Source: Myxococcus guangdongensis
GTDB lineage: Bacteria; Myxococcota; Myxococcia; Myxococcales; Myxococcaceae
Direction: 5' to 3'
Assembly: GCF_024198255.1 (NCBI RefSeq)
Contig: NZ_JAJVKW010000003.1
Location: 62,001 to 126,000, forward strand
DNA length: 64,000 nucleotides
The position numbers and the translations under genes are program-made. How positions within the stretch are numbered: the first letter of the stretch is position 1; each line of letters opens with the position of its first letter. The notes under the pieces were generated by a model that had not been told where the DNA came from, made no database searches, and saw only the letters and a program-made list of their open reading frames with translations. Shown here piece by piece: positions 53,773-61,974 of this stretch.

Positions 53773-54024
53773 ATGCGTCGCTTTGTCGTGTTGGTTTCGC
53801 TGCTGGGGCTGTCCGCGTGCGGTGGGGCTGTCGAAGCACAGCCGCCCGAGTCCCCCGCACAGGCGGAGCAGGGCCTCTGCTCGGGGGATGCCTGGGCATG
53901 CTTCTGTGCGCAGTACACGGACGTGTACACCTGCAATGACGCCGTGTCGTCCAATGGCTGGCGTTGTTATTGGGAGCCGTCCACGGCCATCGCCAAGACG
54001 CGGTGTCTGCCGACCTACGAGTGA
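53773..54024 (+). CDS. Small Cys-containing lipoprotein
   Basis: 83 residues; ATG at 53773 with GGAG upstream. The signal ends in GLSAC (Cys16). The mature protein is about 65 residues with five further cysteines (GLCSGDAWACFCAQY, YTCND, WRCYWE, TRCLP). No family recognised. It is the third small Cys-rich exported protein in this window. The convergent CHASE kinase gene ends 8 bp away, with no hairpin between. Confidence 0.7.
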   Translation: MRRFVVLVSLLGLSACGGAVEAQPPESPAQAEQGLCSGDAWACFCAQYTDVYTCNDAVSSNGWRCYWEPSTAIAKTRCLPTYE

Positions 54025-54031
54025 GCGGACG

Positions 54032-55810
54032 TCAGGGGTTGTCCCTGAGGGGCGGCCCGGCGCGAGGCAGGTGGACGATGAAGGTGGTGCCCTCGCCCGG
54101 GTGGCTCTCCAGGAAGATGCGCCCCCCGTGGGCCTCCACGAGCTGGCGGGTGATGAACAACCCCAATCCCAGCCCGCCATAGTGACGGCTGGACACCGCG
54201 CGCTCGAAGCGGTCGAAGACGCGCGCGGCGTCCTCGGGGGCGATGCCGATGCCCCTGTCCCGCACCTCCACGCGCGCCAGCTCCACGTCGCCCAGCACGC
54301 GCACGTCCACCGGCGCGCCGTGCCCGTACTTGAGCGCGTTGGACATCAGGTTGGTGAGGACCTGCTCCAACCGCAGCCGGTCCCACCGGCCCGTCATCGG
54401 CTCGGGCGCGTCCACCTCCAGCCGCACGCCCGCGGACTGGGCCTCCATCTCGAAGCGGCGCGCGAGCTCCCGCACCAGCTCCCCCAGCTCCACGTCTTCC
54501 AGTTGCAGCTCCATCCGCCCGCTCGACAGGCGCGCCACGTCCAGCAGGCTGTCCACCAGCTTGGTGAGCCGGGTGGTCTGCCGCTCGCACGTCTCCACCC
54601 CGCGCTCCAGCCGCTCCGTGTCCAGCGGCCCCGGCTGCCTCAGCTGACGGAAGAGCAGCTGCAGCTGGAGCTTGAGCGAGGTGATGGGCGTGCGCAGCTC
54701 ATGCGCGGCCACGCTGAGGAACTCGTCGCGCACGCGCACCGCGGCCTGGGCTTCATCGGCCAGACGGCGGTGCTCGGCGCTGGCCTGCTCCGCGTGCGCC
54801 CGCGCGTTCACCTGTGAGCGGGTGACGAGAAAGAGCAGCAGCGACATCAGCAGGCCGCCGCCCGCCACGGTGGTGGGGTGGCTGGAGCGCGTGCCCGTCA
54901 TGAAGGCCTCGCGGGTGTTGAACACCAGCGTCCACGGCACCCCGGCCACCTGCACGGTGAGCCGCTGTTGCAGTCCGCCCGCGTCGGGCGCGCCGGGCAG
55001 CGAGCTGTAGAGCCTGGCCGGCTCGCTCACGGTGGCGCCGTCGTAGAGGGTCAGGTCGATGGTGGACTGGAAGCCCGGGAAGCGCAGGCCCTCCACGAAG
55101 TCCTTCATGCGGAAGGCGCCGAAGACGAAGCCCTCGAGCCGCTCGCCGCGGGCCTGGGGCGTGGTGGGCTCCACCATCCCCGCGTAGAGCGGGACGTAGA
55201 TGACGAAGCCCTCCTGTCCCGCCTGGCCCGCGGGCTCGGAGACCAGCTGCACCTTGCCCGTGGCCGTGGGCAGGCCGCTTCGCATCGCGCGCTCCAGCGC
55301 CACCCTGCGCGCGGGCTCGGACAGGACGTCGAACCCGAGCACCCGGATGTTGTTTACGTCGAACGGCTCCACCAGGTCGACGACGGCGTGATGGGCGCGG
55401 GCTTGCTCGGGCCACACCCGGTACGCGGAGAAGCCCTCCGCGCGCATCCGGGCCTCATGCCGTGGCAGCTCGTCCTGGCGCAGCCACCGCGCCAGGCCGA
55501 TGGCCTGGATGCCGGGGTAGCGCTGGCGCACCTCCAGGCTCTCCGTGTACGCGCGGAACTCGCGCCGCTCCACCGCCTCGCTGCCGGTGAAGACGCCGCG
55601 CGTGCCCAGGAGCATGGCCTGGTAGACATCCAGACGCTGCTGGAGGGCCACGGAGCCATCCTGGGTGGCGTCCTCGAAGAGCTGCTCCCGGCGCAGGTCC
55701 ACCCCTCGCTGGATGTACGTCGTCGCCCCCGCCGTGATGAGCAGGCCCATCAGCAGGGCGAGGAGGGCGGCCGCGTTGCGGCGCACGTGGGAGGCGAGGG
55801 AGGTCGACAC
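54032..55810 (-). CDS. Membrane sensor histidine kinase with CHASE domain
   Basis: 592 residues from a GTG at 55810, with GGAGGA five bases upstream; the open frame starts 23 codons earlier without a ribosome site. TM1 (about 13-33) and TM2 (about 312-330) flank a periplasmic CHASE domain (about 75-235; FRAYTESLEVRQRYPGIQAI, WPEQARAHHAVVDLVEPFD). A coiled coil leads to the kinase core with His370 in VAAHELRTPITSLKL, N-box NLMSNALKYG, DRGIGIAP and GLGLGLFITR. CHASE domains bind small ligands such as cytokinin-like molecules in some organisms. No cognate regulator is adjacent; the carotenoid desaturase gene is divergent. Confidence 0.92.
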   Translation of the reverse strand: MSTSLASHVRRNAAALLALLMGLLITAGATTYIQRGVDLRREQLFEDATQDGSVALQQRLDVYQAMLLGTRGVFTGSEAVERREFRAYTESLEVRQRYPGIQAIGLARWLRQDELPRHEARMRAEGFSAYRVWPEQARAHHAVVDLVEPFDVNNIRVLGFDVLSEPARRVALERAMRSGLPTATGKVQLVSEPAGQAGQEGFVIYVPLYAGMVEPTTPQARGERLEGFVFGAFRMKDFVEGLRFPGFQSTIDLTLYDGATVSEPARLYSSLPGAPDAGGLQQRLTVQVAGVPWTLVFNTREAFMTGTRSSHPTTVAGGGLLMSLLLFLVTRSQVNARAHAEQASAEHRRLADEAQAAVRVRDEFLSVAAHELRTPITSLKLQLQLLFRQLRQPGPLDTERLERGVETCERQTTRLTKLVDSLLDVARLSSGRMELQLEDVELGELVRELARRFEMEAQSAGVRLEVDAPEPMTGRWDRLRLEQVLTNLMSNALKYGHGAPVDVRVLGDVELARVEVRDRGIGIAPEDAARVFDRFERAVSSRHYGGLGLGLFITRQLVEAHGGRIFLESHPGEGTTFIVHLPRAGPPLRDNP

Positions 55811-55914
55811 GAGTGTCCTCCAGGAGAAACGCCCGGGCCCGAAACACAATCCCCGTCCAGCCGTCCGCGTGAGCGACACTGCAACGGCTGCTCGCTCGGG
55901 GCATTCTAGGAGCC

Positions 55915-57492
55915 ATGGTGCGTCACGTCATCGTCGTGGGAGCAGGACCGGGCGGGCTGTCCGCCGCCATCAACCTGGCCGGGCAGGGCTTTCGCGTCAC
56001 CGTGGTGGAGAAGGACCCGGTGCCCGGAGGCCGGATGAAGGGGCTCACGCTTGGAGACCAAGGTGAGTACACGGTCGACACGGGACCCTCCATCCTCCAG
56101 CTCCCTGGGGTGCTGGAGCGAATCTTCGAGCGCTCCGGACGTCGGCTGTCGGACTACGTGAAGCTCATCCCGCTGGACGTCAACACGCGGCTGCACTTCT
56201 GGGATGGCTCCCAGCTGGACACCTGCCGGGACGCCGCTCGGATGGAGGCGGAGGTGGCGCGCTTCGGTCCCCAGACGGTGGAGGGCCTGAGGCGCTGGCT
56301 CGCCGAGGGGAAGGAGAAGTACGCCATCGCGTACGAGAAGTTCATCTGCACGCACGCGGGCAGCCTCGCGTACTACGCGCCCTGGCGGCTGGCCTCCACG
56401 CTGCGCTTCAAGCCCTGGCAGACGCTCTACAAGCACCTGGACTCGTTCTTCCACGACGACCGGCTGACGTACGCGCTGGCGTACCCGTCGAAGTACCTGG
56501 GCCTGCACCCGACGACGTGCTCGTCGGTGTTCAGCGTGATTCCCTTCATCGAGCTGGCGTTCGGCGTGTGGCACGTGGACGGGGGCTTCCGGGAGCTGGC
56601 GCGCGGGATGATGCGGTGCGCGCAGGACCTGGGGGCCACGTTCCGGATGGGCGCGCCCGTCAAGCGCGTGCGCGTGGAGGCGGGGCGCGTGGCGGGCGTG
56701 GAGCTGGAGGGCGGCGAGGTGCTGGAGGCGGACGCGGTGGTGCTGAACGCGGATTTGCCCTACGCGGCGACGAAGCTGTTGTCGGCCGAGGCGCGCGAGG
56801 GCTCGCGGCTGACGGACGCGGCGCTGGAGAAGGCGAAGTATTCGTGCAGCACGTTCATGGCGTACTACGGCTTGGACAAGCGCTACGACGCGCTGCCGCA
56901 CCACCTCATCTATCTCTCGGAGTCGGCGCGGCGCACGGACCGCGACGCGCTGGAGGACCGGGAGCTGGACGTGGATGACCCGCCCTTCTACGTGTGCAAC
57001 GCGTCGGTGACGGACCCGAAGGGCGCGCCGGAGGGGCACTCGACGCTCTATGTGTTGGTGCCCACGCCGAACACGGCGCGGCCGGTGGATTGGGCGAAGA
57101 CGGAGGCGACGCTGCGCGAGCGAATCCCCGCGATGCTGGAGAAGGTGGGGCTGAAGGGCGTGCGTGAGCACATCCGCGCGGAGCGCTACTTCACGGCGGA
57201 GACGTGGCGGGACGAGTTCAACGTGTTCCGGGGCGCGGTCTTCAATCTCTCGCACACGTGGATGCAGTTGGGGCCGCTGCGGCCGAGGGTGAAGAGCCCG
57301 GACGTGGAGGGGCTGTACTGGGTGGGCGGAGGCACGCACCCGGGCAGCGGACTGCTCACCATCATGGAGAGCGCGAACATCGCGGCGGACTACCTGACGC
57401 GCGAGGCGGGCAAGGGGCCGCTGCCGGGCTGGCCGTACGTGCCCCCGCTGGAGGATGAGGCCCAGGCCGTGCCCCAGGCGCGCGCGGGCTGA
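55915..57492 (+). CDS. crtI: CrtI-type phytoene desaturase
   Basis: 525 residues. The FAD-binding Rossmann motif is VVGAGPGGLSAA at 8-19, followed by VVEKDPVPGGRMKG and DTGPSILQLPGVLERIF, the bacterial CrtI signature; the C-terminus has YWVGGGTHPGSGLLTIMESA. It introduces double bonds into phytoene on the way to coloured carotenoids. In M. xanthus carotenoid genes are light-induced and one desaturase gene, carC, stands apart from the carBA operon; this lone gene, with no other carotenoid genes nearby, could be its counterpart, but I cannot confirm that or see a known promoter. A long inverted repeat lies just downstream. Confidence 0.9.
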   Translation: MVRHVIVVGAGPGGLSAAINLAGQGFRVTVVEKDPVPGGRMKGLTLGDQGEYTVDTGPSILQLPGVLERIFERSGRRLSDYVKLIPLDVNTRLHFWDGSQLDTCRDAARMEAEVARFGPQTVEGLRRWLAEGKEKYAIAYEKFICTHAGSLAYYAPWRLASTLRFKPWQTLYKHLDSFFHDDRLTYALAYPSKYLGLHPTTCSSVFSVIPFIELAFGVWHVDGGFRELARGMMRCAQDLGATFRMGAPVKRVRVEAGRVAGVELEGGEVLEADAVVLNADLPYAATKLLSAEAREGSRLTDAALEKAKYSCSTFMAYYGLDKRYDALPHHLIYLSESARRTDRDALEDRELDVDDPPFYVCNASVTDPKGAPEGHSTLYVLVPTPNTARPVDWAKTEATLRERIPAMLEKVGLKGVREHIRAERYFTAETWRDEFNVFRGAVFNLSHTWMQLGPLRPRVKSPDVEGLYWVGGGTHPGSGLLTIMESANIAADYLTREAGKGPLPGWPYVPPLEDEAQAVPQARAG

Positions 57493-57532
57493 CGCGGTGG
57501 GGTTGGGGCCGGAGGCTGCGCACACGCGAGGC

Positions 57533-57592
57533 GGGCCTCGGTGTCGCCGATGTCGCGTGGATGCGCGCGTCGCGCTCGAAGCACCGAGGCCC
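57533..57592. terminator. 11-bp inverted repeat with long loop after crtI
   Basis: GGGCCTCGGTG (57533-57543) and CACCGAGGCCC (57582-57592) are perfect inverted copies around a 38-nt loop, 41 bp after the crtI stop. The size of the loop is unusual for a terminator; a protein-binding or cruciform role is possible. Confidence 0.45.
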
Positions 57593-57744
57593 ACCTGTCG
57601 AACACGAGGCACGGCCGTAGGCCCGTTGCCGATGGGCACTGCGATGCGTCACTCCGATGCCGCGCGGGTTGTGCCTCCTCCCCAGCCATGCAGGCCGAGC
57701 GGCCCCGCTCGCAACGAAGCCTCACGGATGCGAAGCTGTCACCC

Positions 57745-58596
57745 ATGCCGTTCTTCATCCCATTCGCGGTGGGAGGCCTGGTGCTGACGGCGCTGGGGCT
57801 CGGTGCGAAGAAGATCTGGGACCAGGGCCGCCTCGTCGAGTCCCCCGCGCTCGCCCAGGCCCGTGAGCGACACGCCGCCGCGCTCGGCGCGCTCAAGTCC
57901 GCCCGGCTGCGCGTGCGCGCGGGCCTCACCGCCTACGGCGAGCGTCAGGCCCGGGCCCGCGCGGAGGTCGTCGAGCCCCTGCGCGGGCTGCTCGCGCGGC
58001 TGGAGCGCTGGGAGCACGCGAAGCGGGAGGACGTGCTCCCGCCCGAGGCCATCGCGGCCCTCGCGGCGCTGCCCTCCGAGCCCGTCTCCCGCGCCGCGCG
58101 CCGCGCGTGGCCCCTGTTGGGCGCGGGTGCACCCATGGCACCCGGTTGGGAGCCCGTGCTCTCGTGGATGGAGCGAGGCTGGCTGCAGGAGGACGCGGCC
58201 CCGGTGGTGCTCGATGGTGTCTGCCTGTTCGAGGCCGCGGCGCCGTGGGCCACGAGCACCCCCGAGGACACCGACGAGGCCCGCGTGCGCCAGCTGGACA
58301 CCTGCGCCGCGACGCTCCGCCAGGCCACGGACTTCCTCGACGCCCTGCTCGCGCGGCTCACCACCCTGGAGGCCCGCGTGGGCGCGCTCCAGTCGAGGGC
58401 CGAGGTCCAGCTGGCGTACCTGGACGCGGCGAGCTTCGAGCAGGACGGCCCCGAGCCCCGTGAGCGGCTGGGCCGCCTGGGCCTGCTCGTGGGTCGGCTG
58501 GTGGTGCTGCTGCGCGCCCCGGTGCTGGGACCCGACGGGCGACTCGAACCCGAGCCGCCCGTGTCTCCCGAGGAAGCCGCGCTCGCTCAGACGTAG
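57745..58596 (+). CDS. Hypothetical membrane-anchored protein
   Basis: 283 residues from the ATG at 57745. An N-terminal hydrophobic segment (FFIPFAVGGLVLTALGLGAKK, about 3-20) is followed by a mostly helical, Arg/Ala/Leu/Glu-rich cytoplasmic or periplasmic part with two long heptad-like stretches (about 30-110 and 185-260). No family recognised. The ribosome site is poor, so the start is uncertain. Its last 10 bp overlap the 3' end of the convergent chemoreceptor. The two arms of coiled coil suggest a structural or scaffold role, but this is only a guess. Confidence 0.65.
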   Translation: MPFFIPFAVGGLVLTALGLGAKKIWDQGRLVESPALAQARERHAAALGALKSARLRVRAGLTAYGERQARARAEVVEPLRGLLARLERWEHAKREDVLPPEAIAALAALPSEPVSRAARRAWPLLGAGAPMAPGWEPVLSWMERGWLQEDAAPVVLDGVCLFEAAAPWATSTPEDTDEARVRQLDTCAATLRQATDFLDALLARLTTLEARVGALQSRAEVQLAYLDAASFEQDGPEPRERLGRLGLLVGRLVVLLRAPVLGPDGRLEPEPPVSPEEAALAQT

Positions 58597-60362
58597 CGCT
58601 GCGCCAGCTGTGACACCTGTCCCGTGGCGTGGGTGACGGCGACGGCCGCCTGCTGCGTGGTGTCCAGGTGGCGCAGCGTGTCCGTGGTCAGCTCATCCAG
58701 CTCGCGCACGGCGGCGAACAGCTGGTCCACACCCTGGTGCTGCTGGGCCACGGCCTCGGCGATCTGCCGCACCGCGGACGCGGACTCGCGCGACAGCGTG
58801 GCCAGCTCGCGCAGCCGCTCGCCGCTGGTGCGCAGGGGCGCCAGCGCCGTCTCCACGCCCGCCGCGCTCCGGTCCGTCATCTCCGTGGCCTGGGTGGCCG
58901 CCGAGGCCATCGTCTCCAACAGCCCGCGCACCTGGTTCGTCGCCTGGACGGACTGGTCCGCCAGCTCGCGCATCTGCCGCGCCACCACGCCGAAGCCCTT
59001 GCCGTGCTCACCCGCGCGCGTGGCCTCGATGGCCGCGTTGATGGCCAGCATGTGCGACTGGTCCGCCAGCGCCTTCACCACCTCCGACACGCGGCCGACC
59101 TCCCGCGCGCGCTGCTCCAGGTCCTGCATCTGCCCGTGCAGCCCGTCGGCGATGTCGCGGATGGAGGCGAGGCCCTTCTCGGTGCCCTGCAGCGACTCCT
59201 CGCCCAGCCGGCCCACCGCGGCGGCGCGCTCGGCCACCTGGAGGATGCTGGTGGCGCGCGAGGCCGCCACGTGTGACGCCTGCTGAATCTCCTGCGCCGT
59301 GGCGCGCGCCTGGTGCAGCGCCGCCGCCTGTCGCGACAGCGTCTGGTTCTGCTGGTTGCTCGCCTCCGACAGCCGCGTGCCCGCCTGCGCCAGGTCCCCC
59401 GCCGACGTGCGCAGCGAGCGCGGCAGCTCCTGCAGCCGCTGGTAGAGCTGCCACGTGGTCGCGGCCAGGTCGCCCAGCTCGTCCGTGGACACCCACCGCG
59501 GCGGCGCCGCGCGGCCCTCCACCAGCGCCTCCAGCGACGCGCCCACCGCGCGCGAGCCCTTCGCCAGTCGCCGCGCCGCCCACGCCGCGGTGAGGATGGA
59601 GCCCAGCGCCGCGTAGCCACCGAACATGATGACCGGCAGCACCAGGTCCCGCTGCAGCGGCGCCACCGTGGCGCGCACCTGCTCCACCGACGCGGCCTGC
59701 CCCTTCGACTCGATGCTCTTCGCCAGCGCCCCCAGCTCCCGCTCGATGCGCAGGTTCAGCGTGACGACGCTCGTCAGACACGTCACGAGCAGCGCGGACA
59801 CGACGGTGGCGGGCAGCAGCCACAATTGCCGGGGCGCGAACCCCTCTCCCGCGGGCCGAGCGCTGGGCGCCTTGCGGTAGGCCTCCAGCACCGTGGGCAT
59901 CAGCACCTGCTCATAGAGCATGTACAAAAGCGGGCTGCTGAACAGCCCCGCGCTCATCGACACCGCCACGCCCACCGGCACCACCGACATCGGCCGGTCC
60001 AACAGGAACGCCACGCCTCCGTTGAACAGCACCCCGCCGATGAACCACGACACCATCGACTCGCCGAACGCCAGCTGCGACGGGATGCGGATCAACCGCT
60101 CCACCCGCAGGCGCCCCTCGGTCGCCATGGCCCGCTTCAACAGCCACGGAATCACAACCACCGGCTGCACCACCGCGCACAGCCCCAGCACCAGCGGCGT
60201 GATGACTCCCAGGAGGATGCGCGTCGCCTTCGGCCCCTCCAGTGACAGCAATTGCATGTCCACGTACAGGGCCGGGCAGAAGGCCACCGTCGTGATGAGG
60301 GACCGCAACAGGTACATCCGCCGGAACAGCGCGCCAGGGGTCGGAAGCGGAGGAGTGGACAT
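58587..60362 (-). CDS. Six-TM methyl-accepting chemoreceptor (orphan)
   Basis: 591 residues from the ATG at 60362. About six membrane segments occupy residues 15-265 (LITTVAFCPALYV, VITPLVLGLCAVVQPVVV, SWFIGGVLFNGGVAFLL, VVPVGVAVSMSAGLF, LLPATVVSALLVTCL, PVIMFGGYAALGSI), instead of the usual two-TM sensor. A HAMP-like segment (about 270-320) leads to the signalling coil whose tip is LADQSHMLAINAAIEATRAG with GKGFGVVARQMRELAD. No che genes are adjacent, so it may join one of the two che systems in this window or a distant one. The N-terminal membrane module recalls that of some myxobacterial adenylate cyclases; ligand unknown. Confidence 0.9.
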   Translation of the reverse strand: MSTPPLPTPGALFRRMYLLRSLITTVAFCPALYVDMQLLSLEGPKATRILLGVITPLVLGLCAVVQPVVVIPWLLKRAMATEGRLRVERLIRIPSQLAFGESMVSWFIGGVLFNGGVAFLLDRPMSVVPVGVAVSMSAGLFSSPLLYMLYEQVLMPTVLEAYRKAPSARPAGEGFAPRQLWLLPATVVSALLVTCLTSVVTLNLRIERELGALAKSIESKGQAASVEQVRATVAPLQRDLVLPVIMFGGYAALGSILTAAWAARRLAKGSRAVGASLEALVEGRAAPPRWVSTDELGDLAATTWQLYQRLQELPRSLRTSAGDLAQAGTRLSEASNQQNQTLSRQAAALHQARATAQEIQQASHVAASRATSILQVAERAAAVGRLGEESLQGTEKGLASIRDIADGLHGQMQDLEQRAREVGRVSEVVKALADQSHMLAINAAIEATRAGEHGKGFGVVARQMRELADQSVQATNQVRGLLETMASAATQATEMTDRSAAGVETALAPLRTSGERLRELATLSRESASAVRQIAEAVAQQHQGVDQLFAAVRELDELTTDTLRHLDTTQQAAVAVTHATGQVSQLAQRYV

Positions 60363-60697
60363 CGGGAAGCAGTGACTCCGGGGTGGCAGTGACCTCAGCG
60401 TGCGGGGAGGCGCGCCTTGCGTCAATGTCCCGTTTCAGCAGGGGGGAAGGATTCCAACCAGAGAGCGTCTTGGGCTCCCCCATTCCACTGGCCCCAAGGC
60501 ACCTCCGCAAGTCCGGGAATGCGCTTCCCTCGCCTGAATGTTTGGGTATTTTCCTTGAATTGCGGGGCTGCTTCTGGAAGGGGCCGACCCTCGCCACCCG
60601 AGCAGGCGGGCGGCCTGGCCCTCCTGCATGACTCCAGGGCCATGCCCACACTCACTCCACAACGGCTCTCAAGAGCTCACAGCCACAGGAGAGTGAC
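60363..60697. other. Divergent intergenic region upstream of csbD and the six-TM receptor
   Basis: 335 bp separating the chemoreceptor gene (minus) and csbD (plus). It must hold both promoters. It contains an AT-richer stretch around 60540-60560, but I find no dyad or -10/-35 pair I would defend. Confidence 0.4.
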
Positions 60698-60889
60698 ATG
60701 GGTGAGTTGATCGACAAGGCCAAGGGCAAGATCAAGGAGACCGTGGGCGCGGCCACCGGCGACCGTTCGCTGGAGGCCGAGGGCAAGGTCGACACGGCCA
60801 AGGGCCACGCGAAGGAGAAGCTCGAGGACGCCAAGCGCGCCGTTCGGGACGCGGTGGACGACAACAAGCCGCGCCGCGACGAGCCCTGA
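60698..60889 (+). CDS. CsbD-family stress protein
   Basis: 63 residues, highly charged and hydrophilic, with the CsbD pattern: MGELIDKAKGKIKETVGAATG, then AEGKVDTAKGHAKEKLEDAK. CsbD proteins are small, abundant, stress-induced in many bacteria (under SigB in Bacillus subtilis); the molecular role is unknown. A good ribosome site (CAGGAGAG) precedes the ATG. A strong imperfect hairpin follows. It neighbours a universal stress protein, which supports a general-stress setting. Confidence 0.92.
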   Translation: MGELIDKAKGKIKETVGAATGDRSLEAEGKVDTAKGHAKEKLEDAKRAVRDAVDDNKPRRDEP

Positions 60890-60914
60890 TTCCCGCGGAT
60901 ACAGGCACCAGCAC

Positions 60915-60956
60915 ACGGCCGGGTCGCGGGGCGCACTCCTCGCGGCCCGTCGCCGT
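60915..60956. terminator. Bidirectional imperfect hairpin between csbD and small ORF
   Basis: Outer arms ACGGC/GCCGT (60915-60919 and 60952-60956) and inner GGGTCGCG/CGCGGCCC (one G-U) enclose a loop region, 26 bp after csbD and 3 bp from the convergent small ORF stop. Confidence 0.5.
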
Positions 60957-60958
60957 GG

Positions 60959-61117
60959 CTAGCGCTTCACCTCGGGCGGACACGCCACCTCGAGGAACGT
61001 CGTGGTCTTCCCGCTGAGCATCACCCACAAGCAGCGCAGCACACAGCCCGCGCCGAACTCTCGGTAGATGAGACCCAGATTGGTGACCACCTCTCTTCCG
61101 GTGATGACGCCGCGCAT
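60959..61117 (-). CDS. Small uncharacterised protein, 52 residues
   Basis: The ATG at 61117 has GGGGAGGA four or five bases upstream, a strong ribosome site, and opens a 52-residue frame with a MRGVITGREVVTNLGLIYRE start and a CVLRCLWVMLSGKTTTF core. The amino-acid use looks real rather than shadow (few Arg/Pro runs), and the gene ends right at a bidirectional hairpin. The two cysteines and amphipathic helix suggest a small membrane-associated or metal-linked protein. No family recognised. The open frame extends upstream as a low-quality Arg-rich stretch, which I reject. Confidence 0.55.
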   Translation of the reverse strand: MRGVITGREVVTNLGLIYREFGAGCVLRCLWVMLSGKTTTFLEVACPPEVKR

Positions 61118-61974
61118 TGGTCCTCCCCCTTCTTCAGCTTCCCGTCCGTCCCGCCACCACCCACCGCGCTGTCGTCGGAGCCCTTCTGCAAAGCGCTGGC
61201 CGCTCCCCTCGCGGCCCGCTGGAGACGCTCTGTTGCTCCGCGAACGTGCCAAGCGCGCCAATCTCCGTGCAGGAATGCCCGCGCGAAACTCCCGTGTGGA
61301 ATACGGACGTGGCGCGTCTGGAGTTTTTTCAGGGGGACACCCCACGGTGTGATGAGGCCGTCCGCCCCCACTCCGCCCGGCCCCGCGGGACAGGAGTCGT
61401 GCTCCACCCTCACCCAAGGCCGAGCCGTGTGGCGCTGGCCGTCACGCGCGAAGCCGAGCCGTGTGGCGCTGGCCGTCACGCGCGAAGCCGAGCCGTGTGG
61501 CGCTGGCCGTCACGCGCGAGGTCGAGTCGTGGTGATGTCCGTCACGCGCCAGGTCGAGCCCGTGTGGCGCTGGCCCTGACGCGCGAGACCGAGTCGTGGC
61601 GCTGTCCGTCACCCGTGAGGCCGAGCCCGTGTGGCGCTGTCCGTCACGCACGAGGCCGAGCCGTGTGGCGCTGTCCGTCACGCGTGGTGCGCCACGGCTC
61701 GGGCCGCCGGACGCGGCATTCGTGAGTCAGGGCGCGCGAGGACGGGAGGGCTTCCTCGCACGCTCGTGCACGCGGCGTCCCCGGGGCGAGGGTGGCATCC
61801 CGGCGCCGTGGTCTGAATCTTCCAGGTGAGGGCCTCACGGGGCCTGGCCGCGAGGAGCGGCGGACCGGCGGGCAATGGCTCGCACAGGTCCGTGTCGGAC
61901 GCATGGGATGGCGTGTCACGTCCCCACGGCGTCGGGCGCTGAAGCAGCAAGGCCATTGAAAGGAGGGTCTCGTG
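61118..61974. other. Long gene-poor region with tandem repeats
   Basis: 857 bp without a credible gene. The left part (61118-61418) shows no structure I can name. The middle carries the tandem repeats at 61419-61689. The right part (61690-61974) leads into the universal stress protein gene and must hold its promoter; the only site I can defend there is AGGAGGG before the start. Confidence 0.5.
61419..61689. repeat. About eight tandem repeats of 32-35 bp
   Basis: Units begin near 61419, 61453, 61487, 61521, 61553, 61588, 61620 and 61655. The first three are essentially identical at 34 bp; later ones diverge and vary from 32 to 35 bp. Each contains GCCGAGCCGTGTGGCGCTG followed by a GTCACGCGCGA-type segment. 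No spacers of independent sequence separate them, so this is not a CRISPR array. The changing period rules out a conserved protein repeat. Confidence 0.9.

Noticed and set aside
31190-60612. Extension of the pseudouridine synthase frame upstream into the che operon
   Set aside because: The frame is open from 30612 but that part lies antisense to cheW and shows no similarity; a GTG at 31191 with GGGAG upstream is a better start. The true span meant here is 30612-31190.
61442-61681. Small open frames running through the 34-bp repeats on both strands
   Set aside because: The unit length is not a multiple of three and drifts, so no constant peptide repeat results, and no ribosome sites precede them.
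61419-61689. CRISPR-like array
   Set aside because: Repeats are directly adjacent with no unique spacers, the units drift in length, and no cas gene is in the window.
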